DNA of 64,000 nucleotides from Hydractinia symbiolongicarpus (GCF_029227915.1 NC_079884.1:27218001-27282000); one strand, 5' to 3'. Positions 25,621 through 36,530 are shown, counted from the first letter of the stretch. Numbers and translations: made by a program. The notes: generated by a model from the sequence alone, not told the origin.

Positions 25621-25898
25621 AGGAAATATGAATTGCTCAGTTTTCTTCGACTTTTTCAAATTCATTGCTTGCTGTGTGTGTAATTTTCTTCCCGCAATGT
25701 GATCGTACCATTTGTCGTGCGATAAAGCTATATCTGTATTATCTCAATGCGTGGAACCGCTAAAACTAGTGTCTTTTTCTAATTTCCATTCTACGTAAGG
25801 TTTAGGATGTCCACATATATCTTGCATAACTGTTACGCTGGCAGTCTCATTTATATTGTAACTAGATGTAAAACGTTTACCACAGATTCCAGGGCTAC
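25621..25898 (-). pseudogene. Alr-like second Ig-like domain exon, broken
   Basis: The minus-strand exon begins after an AG with GSPGICGKRFTSSYNINETA, then SVTVMQDICGHPKPYVEWKL. This aligns with the domain at 32,403-32,719 (GKPKFC, YNITEST, VCGYP, LKWEV). An in-frame TGA lies at 25,744-25,746. After a frame change the family signature resumes as RSHCGKKITHTASNEFEKVE, matching RKDCGKNLALVTSN in the other copy. A gtaaga donor follows at 25,620. No matching first domain, spacer or membrane exon was found on this strand, so it is an isolated decayed exon. In the living protein such domains form the ectodomain of a cell-surface receptor. Confidence 0.7.
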
Positions 25899-27334
25899 CT
25901 TTAATATTTTAATACATTTGTTAAAAGTAGATTATAGAAGAGGTTCAGTCTAAATTAAATAAAGTGTTTATATATTGTTTACAATATTCGACCACAAACC
26001 ACATAAAAAAAATCATATTTTTTTAATCTCAAAAGTAGTCATGATTGTTGACAGGCGATTTCTTTTGTGATATAACCTTTTTTAGTTTGGTTTGCTTATT
26101 ATTACTTTGCGTGGTTTTCAAACATTCAAATTACGACAATGCATTACAAATATTAATACAATAATAAACGATTATTCTGGGCTTTATCGCAAAATATCAT
26201 GTGAGACCGTGTTTGTGAGTTGGTCTTGCTATTATCACTAGTAACTGCAGCAGTAGCGGTCTTTTTACTCAAAAATATCTTTGCAGGATTGTCTATCACT
26301 TATAAACATAATAATGTTTGACTGCTGAGATTTTAATGAAAACAAAATTAATAAAATAAAAAAGTGAATATGTTAAATATTGTTTTCAACTCCACATGTA
26401 ACCTTTTTAATGTCAATTTTTTTTGGAAAACATATTTCACACTAATTTTCGACGTCGACACATTCGCAACTTTTACTAGATTAGAATAAACATAGAATGA
26501 GCCGCGGATATTTTAACTGGACGTGACATTTGCAACTTACTTTTTATACATACATTGTTCCTTCAGTGCTTAATACTGGCTCTGTTATTCCTTGATAGTA
26601 AAAATAATACAGTTGTCTAGATTCTCACAAACCTTTTCGCCTCCAACTTGGCCTGTGAATTAGACCCTGTCGTGCATCTGATGCGACGATTCCCAGATCA
26701 GGAATCCTACCACTTTGTCATGATATCCTGTTAATATAATTTGCACTCATCGTTGCTCTCCATGTTGGAAGAGTGAAAATCAATTAGGCGCTAAATTACT
26801 TGGAGAAATTCTTAAAAACTGTACTGATGTTCACTTACTTATACAAATACAAAGAAAATTATTGGAAAGAAATGCGGAATTTTAATGTTCGTAATTACAA
26901 GTTTCTAAGAATGTCGTTCCTAGAAGTTGCAGTGGAAGTATAAATGCCTAATGATCATTTAAGAAAGAACCAACCCATATAACAAGTAAAATTTAAGATA
27001 TAAAAAAGTTTAATCGCAGCATTTGGGTATGTTAGATTTGTTGCAAATATAAATTAATTTCTATGCAGTTAAATGAATTTATTAACGTCTTCATAATAAT
27101 AGGCGTATTTTATTTAAAACGGTTTTGCGCAGCTTTTTCGAAAAATCCTGGCAAATTCCCGCAGAACCTGACGAAGGAATATGAAACAATCTGAGCTACG
27201 GCCATTTCGAAAGCTGTGGTTTTGACGTTGTATGTCTTTTTTCCTTTACCTTTTGTTTTCTAAAGGCTTTTTTATTATTATATGCGTTGAGATGTTAAAA
27301 AAAATATATTGCCATGTTTTTTAGCCACATACCA

Positions 27335-27502
27335 ATGTTGAAGTCAATAAATTTAATATTTATTCTATTTGTGTTATTTTTACTAACCTGTATCTATTCT
27401 TATGTATTATTTAGCTATAACTTAACATTTAACACTTACATTAATGTGAATATAACTGCTTCCTCCATAAAGAAAAAGTACAAACAATTAAGAGGATTTT
27501 AA
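27335..27502 (+). other. Possible signal-peptide exon upstream of the Alr-like pseudogene
   Basis: A short open frame from ATG 27,335 reads MLKSINLIFILFVLFLLTCI, a typical signal-peptide profile: Lys near the start, then a long hydrophobic core. Two N-glycosylation sequons (NLT, NIT) follow downstream. A gtatta donor could end the exon after about 22 codons. It lies 2.3 kb before the first Ig-like exon on the same strand. No homology supports the link, and AT-rich DNA often encodes Leu/Phe/Ile runs by chance. Confidence 0.25.
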
Positions 27503-29616
27503 ATAAAGCAAGTTGATAAACGCTGAGGCGACGATGTGTAAAGTTAATTTCAAGATTTGAACTCAGCGTTGTTTTAACGTTACTGCAAGGATTAGACCGA
27601 AGTTATTTGAACGTTCATAATGTCGTAGTTGTAATTATGTAGATTAAAATAGAGATCACAACGTGCGTTTAATGGTAACGCAGATATGAACGGGATATCT
27701 GCTTCGGCTGTAGTATGATGATGGTATTACCGATAATAATACAGTGGTCAAGTCGAAATCGTAGAGAAGGTACTGTGTGCGTTTAAATATTGCTAAGCCA
27801 CACTTCGCTAGCATTTGTGTTAGCTAGCAATTTTAAATTTCCGTGTAGTAAGCTAGCTATACGTAGCTAATAGCTAGCTCGCTAGCTAGATAGTGAGGGT
27901 TACAAAAATTGTGAATCATGACCTATAAATTAACTTTCAATGACTTAAATATATAGGTAAGAAAAACAACATTGAGAGTCTACCTAGAGTAGTAGCGGAC
28001 TTCCTGAGTCTGTAAAGTTGGTAATAGCTAAAAAAAAGTAGAGAGAAACGAATATGCGCTGCAGGGGATAAGAAATTCTTAAAATTTAATAGCATACAGG
28101 GGGTAGAACATTTTATACCTTGGAGGAGTTCACCGCCTGAGGAGTTATTAGGGTGGTCACAGGTCTTTTCATTATCTTGAAGAGTGAGCATAGATTGATG
28201 ATTGAGCATAGATTGTTTAAGAAAATACAGACAGATAGAACTTGGAAATTTGCCTTGTAAAGTACCATATACAATAGGCTACTAATACTTGTAGACAACA
28301 TTCCATAATTCTTTAACTCAAACAGCCATTTTTTGCAACATTAATTTTACCCCGTATCGCTTATTTGTTGTCACTTTACACGACAGGCGTCATTAATTGG
28401 CAATATGTTTGTGTGCCTGCTTATTACACAGTTTATCGAAAACTATAGACAATAAAATGTTTAGAATGATAAAATGTACAAAAGTGGCTGTTCAAAATCA
28501 GAAGTGATATATAAATAGCCTGGAAACTTAGTTTATATTTTACGTATACTACACAGGAAGTACTGTCACATTATCTTGTTCAATCGTACGGAATTGAAAG
28601 TCAATAAGGTCATTCTTCATGAGTTAGCCCACTTAAATTAGAGAATAATGATATATTGTTAAGAGATAACTTACGGATGCATAATTGTGTGAATTCAAAG
28701 AACTTTTTCATATTGTTTTCTTACACCGTTTGATATTTAATTCTGATGATCTCTAAATGCTGCAATGATGCACAAATGTAAAAGATACATTGATGTTTTA
28801 ACATTGCCTAAAATTGCCAAAGCCACCATATTTTGTGAACGATTGTAGCAATGTGATTGGATATCCTAACAAGAGCAGAATTATCTAACTCACTGTGGAA
28901 GCTAAAACGCGTTTCTAGAAAAATCCTTTTCTGCTAGCTAAGTAGCTAGTTTTACTTTAGATTAGTATTTCCATGCCAACTAGCTTATGTGTGAGTGAGG
29001 CTAAGAAGGGTTCAATAAATGCAAAAAAATAGTCATATACTAGCTATATATATATTCCCTTTCTCCATTTAAGGCAAAAAGTGAAACTGCAACAAAGTGG
29101 TGGTTGGTGGCCATGTTTTGTTTTAGTTTGCTCTAAACTTAGAACTCGAACATTTTCCTTTTTTCTTGTCTACCTAATTTCGAAGACTGCCGTTGGAAAA
29201 TCGAGGCTCTTTCGGGAACATTTAATGCAATGGATACCGCTTACCAATGCACAGTGAGGATGATCTGGTTCTGTATTGTACTCCTTGCAGAACAATTTTA
29301 TCCATATCAATTAGGAAAATTTCCTCGATAATTAATTTATTTCATGGTTTATTTAGTTCAAAATGTGTTTGATAAAATTGGTAAATTTTTGGAAATATCC
29401 ATATAAAAGTTACATTAAAAAGTAACAGAACTTCAAAATTGACGCTTTAAACTTGATGAATTTTGTTATTGCATATCACTTAATGGGTGCCATTTCGACT
29501 AACACCGCAATTACAGGATCCCGCATTGAGCGGTTTTCCCCAACTTTGTGTAATTTAATACTGTTATTATGTTGCTGCAGTTTGCAAACATTAGTGGTGA
29601 AATCTTTCTTTTATAG

Positions 29617-29981
29617 CTTTTACGGCTTACACCTGTTGTGGAAGCAATCTATGGTACTACCATCAGCATGCAGTGGAGGATAGGACTCGATACAGGTCAA
29701 ACAATTAGCGCCTTTCATGTGAAGTTGGCATTACGATTGAAATCACAACCTGAAAATCTGAAAATAGTAAAGGGTAGTGTGATTTCTCAAAATATTTTGA
29801 ACAAAGGAAAGGAGTTATTTGGAAACAGACTTTCCGCTGTGTATGTCAAAACCACAACTACATATACAGTGACATTGGAGAATATCCAATATAACAAAAC
29901 CTTATTTTTTTCGGTTACTTACACTTTTCTACAATCCAATATTTGGAGAGCAAGAAGATATTGAAATAAAGCACGTTGCAG
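29617..29981 (+). pseudogene. Alr-like exon: distal V-set-like domain
   Basis: After ttttatag the frame reads LRLTPVVEAIYGTTISMQWR, then GLDTGQ, KGKELFGNRLSAVYV, TYTVTLENIQYNKTLFFSVT. It has the shape of a V-like Ig fold: a Trp in strand C, a Thr-rich E strand, and an N-T-x-x-F-F-x-V block where a classical Ig has Asp-x-Gly/Ala-x-Tyr-x-Cys. The usual B/F cysteine pair is absent, as is typical of Alr domain 1. One extra base in cttttcta near 29,933-29,940 shifts the frame. Beyond it the expected end YNPIFGEQEDIEIKHVAG is readable in another frame up to a gtggtt donor. Confidence 0.7.
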
Positions 29982-30104
29982 GTGGTTTGTTTGTTTTAAT
30001 ATTTATCTTTATTTCAAAACTAATAATATTTTGGTATATTATCTTAGAATGTAATTAGATGTATCAAAACAAAGAAGCAATTATAATTCAAAATTATTAA
30101 TATA

Positions 30105-30345
30105 CTAACCGAGATACCCGGCGTCGAAACGCTGGGTTAAGTGAGTCAAGGTGTCACACTCTGTGGAGCGCTTAATAAGAACCGTAAACTGTGCCACACA
30201 ATCAGGTGCAGCGCTCTAGACTGGTATACAGTATGCCGTGAATCAAGTAAAGCGCATACACCATTATAGTTTTGCGAATGTAAAATATTTTTCAACAAAC
30301 AACTTTCCCGCAATGATAGCTGAAATAAAAACACAGTTTACAAAT
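30105..30345 (-). mobile_element. Helitron-like 3' terminus inside the first intron of the Alr-like pseudogene
   Basis: On the minus strand an 8-bp stem hairpin (cccagcgt, loop ttcg, acgccggg; 30,117-30,136) is followed by tatctcggttag and then T at 30,104. A GC-rich hairpin about 10 bases before a terminal CTRR inserted next to T is the hallmark of Helitron 3' ends. Here the expected CTAG reads TTAG, one transition away. The element body would extend to higher coordinates. Its 5' TC end was not located, so the far border given is arbitrary. No RepHel gene is visible, so it is non-autonomous. Confidence 0.6.
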
Positions 30346-32402
30346 CGTTATCACCCAATCATAGCAGAAGTGGCTGCTACGACTATTTCTAAACTGTTTA
30401 ATATGTTAACCCTCTAAGATATTGAGAAATTATCAAAACCCGAGATGATAGCCCCGTACCATATATGATTATTCTCAAATATCCAACCCGTTCACCTCAA
30501 ACCCTGTACGAAAAACGGTAACATCAACTCATCGTTGAACATCATGTTTTTATTTTGTGTTTAATTTCTGATAATTGTTGCTCTTTTTTGCTCAAAGTGA
30601 TTTTACCTCCGTCATATTAGCACCCGCTTTATTCTTGTACCCTTGTATTCTTGCTTGTCATTTTTAAAATTATTCTTTCTTTTTCATATCAGATACATTA
30701 ACGACAGCTAGTGAAACTAGACTTTATAGTGCACAAACCTTGTCAAAGTTGTTTGTAAAAACAACTATCGTATGTTCTTCTGTCAGGACCTGACCGCGAC
30801 ATGAGACTTTATAACGCGCAAGTTATTGGTTTTAAACATAACTTTCAAGAGCTTAGGAAGTTGGTTTTCTCAAATGACATGAAGTTTAATGACCTTGTTA
30901 CGAAAACCCATATTAAGTGGAAATAATTTTTCTGGATTTTTTTGGTAGTAATAATGTCTTTTTTTGGATAAGCATGATAGAAATTTAAATCACTTAAAAA
31001 CACGCTTAAAGTAGTAAAACGTATTCTTAAGGTCACATAATAGCGATATCATATACCATTTCAAAACTTTTGTTATGAAAAAAATTAAATAATACGAAAA
31101 AACTGTTTTCATAAAAAATCATTGAAGAATATTCCTTAGTAATTCGTTAACCCATAAAAACATCTAATACTCCGCCCGTCGTTCATATTCCATTTTTTAT
31201 ATTTTCGTTTGTTATCCATATCCCAGTCTTTAGAGAAACGTAGCGATTCACCAAAAATTATGGAAACACAAAATACGGCTATTACTGTAGCGATATGATT
31301 CAAAATACTTAAAAAATATATTTGACATAACTTTTATTCAGAACTTTTCTGAAGTCAAACAGATTATAAAAAACGCTTCTAGATTAGAAAGTAATTTTTT
31401 TAGAACTTGTTCATACGCTGTAATTATTTCACATGCAAAGGAACTTACTTCGTTAATTTGTATAAGCCCCCCTGCGAAGCTCTGGGATGTTGTCCAATAG
31501 CAAAACATCCAAAGAAAATAGATGCAGTTGTGTTTTTACATAAGCTACAACTTTCTCCAATTCTTTTTGTGGAAAATGTTGAAGGGATAATCTCTCTCCG
31601 TTACGATGACAAAGATTGTTCACTGTGAATATTGACAAGTTACTAAGTCTAACATGAAAAGGCCCCAAATCATTGCCCGTGGGCATGATCTAAAAAAATT
31701 TGTAGCTAATAAGTCGATTGGGATGGTAAATTACAACCCCTTTATAAAATAGCGACAATGATCAATTACTGTGGAAATATAAAAATAGCTTTTACTTTGT
31801 ATTAATAACAGTTTAGTTAATCGGCTGAGTTAAAAAAAAAAAATTTAAAGAAAGCAAAGAAAATTGAGAACCCTTAAACTCTAAAAGCCATAAAAATAGA
31901 AATAATGATAAAAACATACCTAAGTAGAATGTGAATTAAAGAACACAATGGAGCTATTTTTTTTTTGATCACGAAGTCTGTCCTTCGAACCCAACCAATT
32001 GCGAATGCGTCATTAGAATTCCTACATCTCGAAGTGGCAAGAGCGCACGTTGCACAGTTGGAAATTAAATTAGCATCTTTATGTAAATTCTTCTATTCAA
32101 TTTCCGTTTGATTCTAAGCTATTTTGAATGTAACAGTATACACAGGTGAGATGACAGGGAGATAACCAAAAGAATGAGTATAGTTTCAGTGTTATTCTGC
32201 AGTAATTTTTTTCGAACCTGCTCATCACATTTTTACTGCATCGACAAACTAGATAACCCTTGTGGTTTTAAATTGTCTAGAAGATATTTTATCATAGTTA
32301 TGTTCCATGTACTTAACTCTTCTTTAATTTATTTTAGCAAAGCAGACATTTTTTGTAAATAATTTAGCAACAAATGATAAATAGTGTTTTTTATTTTTAC
32401 AG

Positions 32403-32719
32403 GTAAGCCAAAGTTTTGTGACATTAAGTATGAATATCAATATAATATAACCGAAAGTACAATTTTAACAGTGGCGCCGAAGGTATGTGGATATCCAATA
32501 CTTAATCTGAAATGGGAAGTGCGAGAGGACAACTTCAGTACTGCATCTAATTTTTCTGTTATTAATAATGCAATCAGACAATATGAATACAGTTTTAACA
32601 CTCGACTTATTACTCGGAAAGACTGTGGAAAAAACCTTGCATTAGTTACTTCTAATACAATAGGAAGTATGAAAATACAATAGGAAGTATAAAAATGAAT
32701 GCTAAAATTTACGTTGAAT
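32403..32719 (+). pseudogene. Alr-like exon: second Ig-like domain with 20-bp tandem duplication
   Basis: The exon starts after tttttacag as GKPKFCDIKYEYQYNITEST and keeps VCGYP, LKWEV, then FNTRLITRKDCGKNLALVTS. It contains cysteines in the C, VCGYP and DCGK positions typical of this family, and sequons NIT, NFS (twice). The 20-bp unit beginning acaataggaagtat is present twice (32,657-32,676 and 32,677-32,696), which shifts frame and gives TAG at 32,681. Without the second unit the frame would run SNTIGSIKMNAKIYVE to a gtgagt donor at 32,720. This lesion looks recent, because the two units differ at one base. Confidence 0.8.
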
Positions 32720-32855
32720 GTGAGTACAAATGTTCATATATGGTTATTTAAATAATTTTTCTGTTTTTAAAAGTGCACTTAAATTTTTTTTTTGCGTGTT
32801 TTATTTCATAGTTGTACTTTCATTGGTTTCGACGTGTTATTTTACAGTTTTCCAG

Positions 32856-33001
32856 TAGAGAGACTATTTATACCACCTCTAAGGCAGACCTTACACTTTG
32901 CAATTCATCTGATATTGATGTCGTTCTTATTTGGGCATGATACAACAAAAACATTGGTGTAAAGTTTGTCAGCAGAGTTATCACCACTATCTCCTCACCA
33001 G
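32856..33001 (+). pseudogene. Alr-like exon: extracellular spacer region, with TGA
   Basis: Between a ttttccag acceptor and a gtaata donor one frame reads KADLTLCNSSDIDVVLIWA, TGA, YNKNIGVKFVSRVITTISSP. The stop at 32,938-32,940 sits where an Arg codon would fit a WARY-type motif, so CGA to TGA at a CpG is likely. The entry phase after the acceptor does not fit the exit phase of the previous exon, which hints at another small indel. In the family, this membrane-proximal part folds as a separate extracellular domain. Confidence 0.65.
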
Positions 33002-33853
33002 GTAATACTCCAACCCGAACTATTGCGACGATGAATACAGAAAGAAAAGTAGCGAGGACATGTAAATAGATGTTAATGTTTTTAGGTGCTACTAGTAATA
33101 ATATATTTATGAAGGGATGGGTTAGAAAATATGCTAAAGTCGTTATAGAAGTTTCTAAGAAATCCCGAATAAATTGAGAGAAATTGAAAAAATTTAATAA
33201 TCAAATAGTTTCAATTTATTTTAAACTTTCCTGATGCTTATTCAATTTGTAGTTCATGGTTAATCACACTTTTAGTATACTAAAGTAGCGTTCCTTCCTC
33301 TTTCTTAAAAGCATCTTGAGTAAAAAAGAAGTTGATAAAACCTTAGTTTGTTGATTTCAAATAGAATGTATTTTAAACCGCAGGAACTAAGAAAGACTTT
33401 ATGAGAAATTTGAAAGGTTGGAAAGATTTCTAATAGCTGTATTAACCTCGTAAAACAATACTAGCGATACATATAACGTGTAATTTTAGTTAACCCTTTA
33501 GGAAAGGCTGTCTTAAAATTTGTGGCTTTTACAACATCCGGATTGGTTTTCTAAAACATGAAGGGTTTTTTTATAAAAAGTGTTCTAGGGCCCAAACTTA
33601 ATTACAGTTATTTCTTAGCCAAAGTGATGAATTTTTTTTTCAAGATATGCACGATTTTTCCGACGACAAAGAGTTAAATAATACACATTCTCTTAAAAAT
33701 ATTCAAACCATTTTAATACCACACATGCTTTATTCGGGATAAAAGTGAAAATAATATTTTCTGGTCATGTGGTTCGAGTTAAAAGTTAATAGGAGTAACA
33801 TCCACCAACACAGAAATCTTATTTTCTGCAATTAATAAATATTTCCCTATCAG

Positions 33854-33956
33854 GTGGCCATCAATTTGCAAGTAATATTAAAACTGCGATCGTCACATCG
33901 GTTATCGCACTGATTTTAAATACAATCATATTTGTCATTTTGAACCATAAATGTCA
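33854..33956 (+). pseudogene. Alr-like exon: transmembrane segment
   Basis: Bounded by tatcag and gtatgt, the exon reads GGHQFASNIKT and then the hydrophobic AIVTSVIALILNTIIFVIL, followed by NHKC. The segment is 19 residues long with flanking polar residues, a good single-pass type I membrane anchor. It begins in phase 1, matching the exit phase of the spacer exon. Confidence 0.75.
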
Positions 33957-34231
33957 GTATGTCATCTTTTTTTTAATGACTTAAATTGTGATTGCAAGTC
34001 TCAAATACCCAGGCATAAATATTTAAGATTTGACCAGCTGCAAATATAGTATTTTCATACAAACTGTATAAGTGTTATATATTATCCTGCCTATGTGGAT
34101 TCTTTCATTATCCACTAGTTTACTATAAAAAAAGGCGCTAAGTTTCGTTGATTTGGCAGTGGAAGATATACAACGATATAGTTATTATTTTTATTTTTAA
34201 AGTTCAATATTATCTTACCTTTTTCTTCTAG

Positions 34232-34280
34232 TCAGTTCAAGCATTTTAAGAAACACTCTTGAAAGAGAAAAAGAATAAAA
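34232..34280 (+). pseudogene. Alr-like exon: basic juxtamembrane stretch
   Basis: After ttttcttctag, and joined in phase to the transmembrane exon, the frame reads QFKHFKKHS, TGA, KRKRIK. A strongly basic stop-transfer stretch is expected just inside the membrane. The TGA again stands where Arg (CGA) would fit. The 3' border is uncertain because no strong donor is present; gtggac near 34,282 is the nearest. Confidence 0.45.
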
Positions 34281-34356
34281 CTGTGGACATTAAAATGTTA
34301 TATTTTCACATATAAAATGTTTCTTTTTTCAATCACGCTTTATTTATTTCATTAAG

Positions 34357-34532
34357 GTTTTATAATTGTCAACATGATTCGTACGAGACCTCCACAAAGC
34401 AGTAAAAATCGTGGTACTAACAATTATGAGGAAACAAGGAAAACAATATCTCATTATGCAGACATCAACAGCAAAGCTGTAAAACCAAGTATATATGCCG
34501 ATTTGACACCGACAACTGATCATTCGAAGTAG
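34357..34532 (+). pseudogene. Alr-like exon: cytoplasmic tail with two ITIM-like motifs
   Basis: After cattaag the frame reads FIIVNMIRTRPPQ, NNYEET, TISHYADINS, KPSIYADLT and ends at TAG (34,530-34,532). SHYADI and SIYADL both fit the ITIM pattern S/I/V/L-x-Y-x-x-I/L/V. Such motifs, when phosphorylated, recruit SH2-domain phosphatases or adaptors. The exon itself is undamaged. It lies 1.3 kb from, and converges on, a homologous exon on the other strand (35,849-36,031). Confidence 0.75.
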
Positions 34533-35848
34533 TATTGTGAAATTGAGTTGAATACAATGCAAAGCAACATATACGACAATATTAAAACCTAAAAGATGGG
34601 TGATAAATCCATATATTAAAGTTGATAAATATTCAAATGTACAATTTGCTAGAACTATTTACTTTTTCTCTGTTTTCTAACTTCCTTATAAAAAAGAGGT
34701 ATGAAATGTTAAGCAGAAAAATAAATGGTTTTGAATACGATGGATACCACCTTGCATTCGTCTTCCCGAACTTGAATCTAATTGAATTCTAACGGAATAA
34801 GTGGATAGACACTTAGAGGGGGAGGAGTGTGACAGAGAAAACGCTATGCTTTTATCTTCACTTTTTTGTGGAATCAGGAAAAATATGACTTCATGCTTTA
34901 AATTCCTTATTCCCAGAGCTCTAAAGACGAGATTGTTACAATATCTATCAAGAAAACTTCCACCATAATGACCTGTGCCTTTTAGAGGGTAGTGTAGCGC
35001 AGAATAATATCAACACACCTTCATAAAAGGTAAATAGCGGTGAAAATTCCCTAAAAATTGAAAAGAGTACCTCCTATATTCAAGCACGGAAGAAAACATA
35101 TTAAATGACTACAGGATTGGCTACTTTTTTGGTGGTTAACAGAACTTACGCGTCCACCCATTACTTTCTATTACGCATCGCGTCCCTCTATTACGCGTCC
35201 ATCTATTGCCCTTCTGTACCAACGCTTTAGATATTTAATCTCGACACTCTACTGCGCAACACGGCACCCTATGGCGTGACTTTTGTCCAGTACATGACTC
35301 CATAGCAAAAAACATTGACTGGTAGGTAGTTTAAGACAAATGTAAAGAAAATAACGTTAAACTCGTTTTGTGTTAGCTATTCTGCCTGAGTGTAGGAGAT
35401 TATGAATTTTAGATGGGGGCGATAAAACTTTTTAAAGAAAAAAATTGGTATAATTGATTTTTAAAATGATTTCTCTAAAGCTCATGCATGTGCGAAAATG
35501 ATTCAGTTGAGTATGTCATTGCTATTTTGAAAAAATGTAGACAAAGGTGAATCTTCACATATTTTCATGGTCCACTAAACAGTTTACGTAGGGTTAATAC
35601 TCTGCATTATACATCACCATTTAATTGCAACTTTTACATTTTCAAAGGTTATTAGATGTCCTTCCGAAATACACGAAATATCAAACATGTAATTCGTAAA
35701 ATATTTCGTTATAGGTATAAGATTTTGAATTATTAGTTTAACAAGATACTTAATTTTTTAATCGACAAGAAAACACGTCTAAATAAAAAAGTAACAAAAT
35801 AATAATGCAGGCTGCCATGTTAGACGTATTAAGCATGCATACTTGAAT

Positions 35849-36031
35849 TTATTTATTAAACGTTGACTTCTGTATAGTTAGACAATGTTGTCCGTGTTCT
35901 TTTTTTATTGTCAACTCAGCATACACACTTGGTGTTATAAATTGAGGATTAAGATCCGCATAATGCGATGATGTTGCTCCTGTCACTTTGTAACCGTCAT
36001 CATCTCTAATGTTTTCCAATGGTAGTTGATA
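35849..36031 (-). pseudogene. Second Alr-like cytoplasmic exon with two ITIM-like motifs, minus strand
   Basis: The minus strand has a gttgacaag acceptor, then 61 open codons: YQLPLENIRDDDGYKV, TSSHYADLNP, TPSVYAELTIKKEHG, and a TAA stop. SHYADL and SVYAEL are ITIM-like and align with SHYADI and SIYADL of the plus-strand copy, with similar spacing. DDGYKV is a third tyrosine. The exon has no lesion and could belong to a functional tail. No membrane or spacer exon was found upstream on the minus strand before the inverted duplication at 38.6 kb. It is therefore either an orphan exon or the end of a gene whose other exons are too diverged to see. Confidence 0.65.
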
Positions 36032-36279
36032 CTTGTCAACAAAATTTGAATGAAAAAGAAATGATAAGCAACTTTTCGGCAAGATATTAAGCTTTAGTTT
36101 CTCTAAATAAAAATCTTAACTAGATTATTATCATTAGAAGAGTATATTTTAAATAATCCAGTTAAGAAGAATAACTGAGAACCTATTAGCCAACAACACA
36201 TTAATTTAAGTTTGTTTTTAATATGTACACATCAAAATTAAACAAGATATAATGTGGATGTAACTAAAGTCAAATTATA

Positions 36280-36411
36280 GCTGCTCTGGATATAGAACTT
36301 TTAACCGGAGATAGGTACAAAAAATAATATGCAGTTACATTGATAACCTCTAATGAATTTAATGTAATGGTTCTTTGTGTACTTTTATTGTCTACAATCC
36401 TGAAAGTAAAC
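36280..36411 (-). pseudogene. Possible Ig-like half domain upstream of the minus-strand ITIM exon
   Basis: The minus strand is open for 45 codons after a tttactttcag acceptor: FRIVDNKSTQRTITLNSLEV, then INVTAYYFLYLSP. The pattern T-x-T-L-x-x-L-x-x-x-N-x-T-x-x-Y-F resembles the E-F strand region of the distal domain at 29,617-29,981 (TYTVTLENIQYNKTLFF). The first half of such a domain is not visible and a stop follows. The link to the ITIM exon 250 bp downstream is inferred only from strand and position. Confidence 0.3.
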
Positions 36412-36530
36412 ATTTTTAGACAAGTTGGGGAAAGGTTAAGTACTATAGCTAAGAGAAATTTCCTAGAAGTTTTTCCCTGAACATTCTTTCTTAGAACGCA
36501 GCAAATTTAAACTTGAATGGAAATTTTCAC

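Larger units (their letters stand above)
29617..34532 (+). pseudogene. Alr-like immunoglobulin-superfamily receptor pseudogene (six exons)
   Basis: Six exons with GT-AG borders occur in the order known for Hydractinia Alr proteins: distal Ig-like domain (29,617-29,981), second Ig-like domain (32,403-32,719), extracellular spacer (32,856-33,001), transmembrane exon (33,854-33,956), basic juxtamembrane exon (34,232 to about 34,280) and a cytoplasmic ITIM-bearing exon (34,357-34,532). Several exon junctions are in phase 1, as usual for Ig-domain genes. In that family the ectodomains bind like alleles on neighbouring colonies, and the tail is thought to signal through phosphotyrosine. This copy cannot make the full protein: it has a 1-base insertion near 29,937, a 20-bp duplication at 32,657-32,696, TGA at 32,938-32,940 and probably TGA near 34,261. 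A clear first exon is missing. Family assignment is from recalled motifs, not from a search. Confidence 0.75.

Noticed and set aside
31407-31686. Overlapping open frames on both strands in the intron of the receptor pseudogene
   Set aside because: Neither shows family motifs or splice borders in phase with the neighbouring exons.
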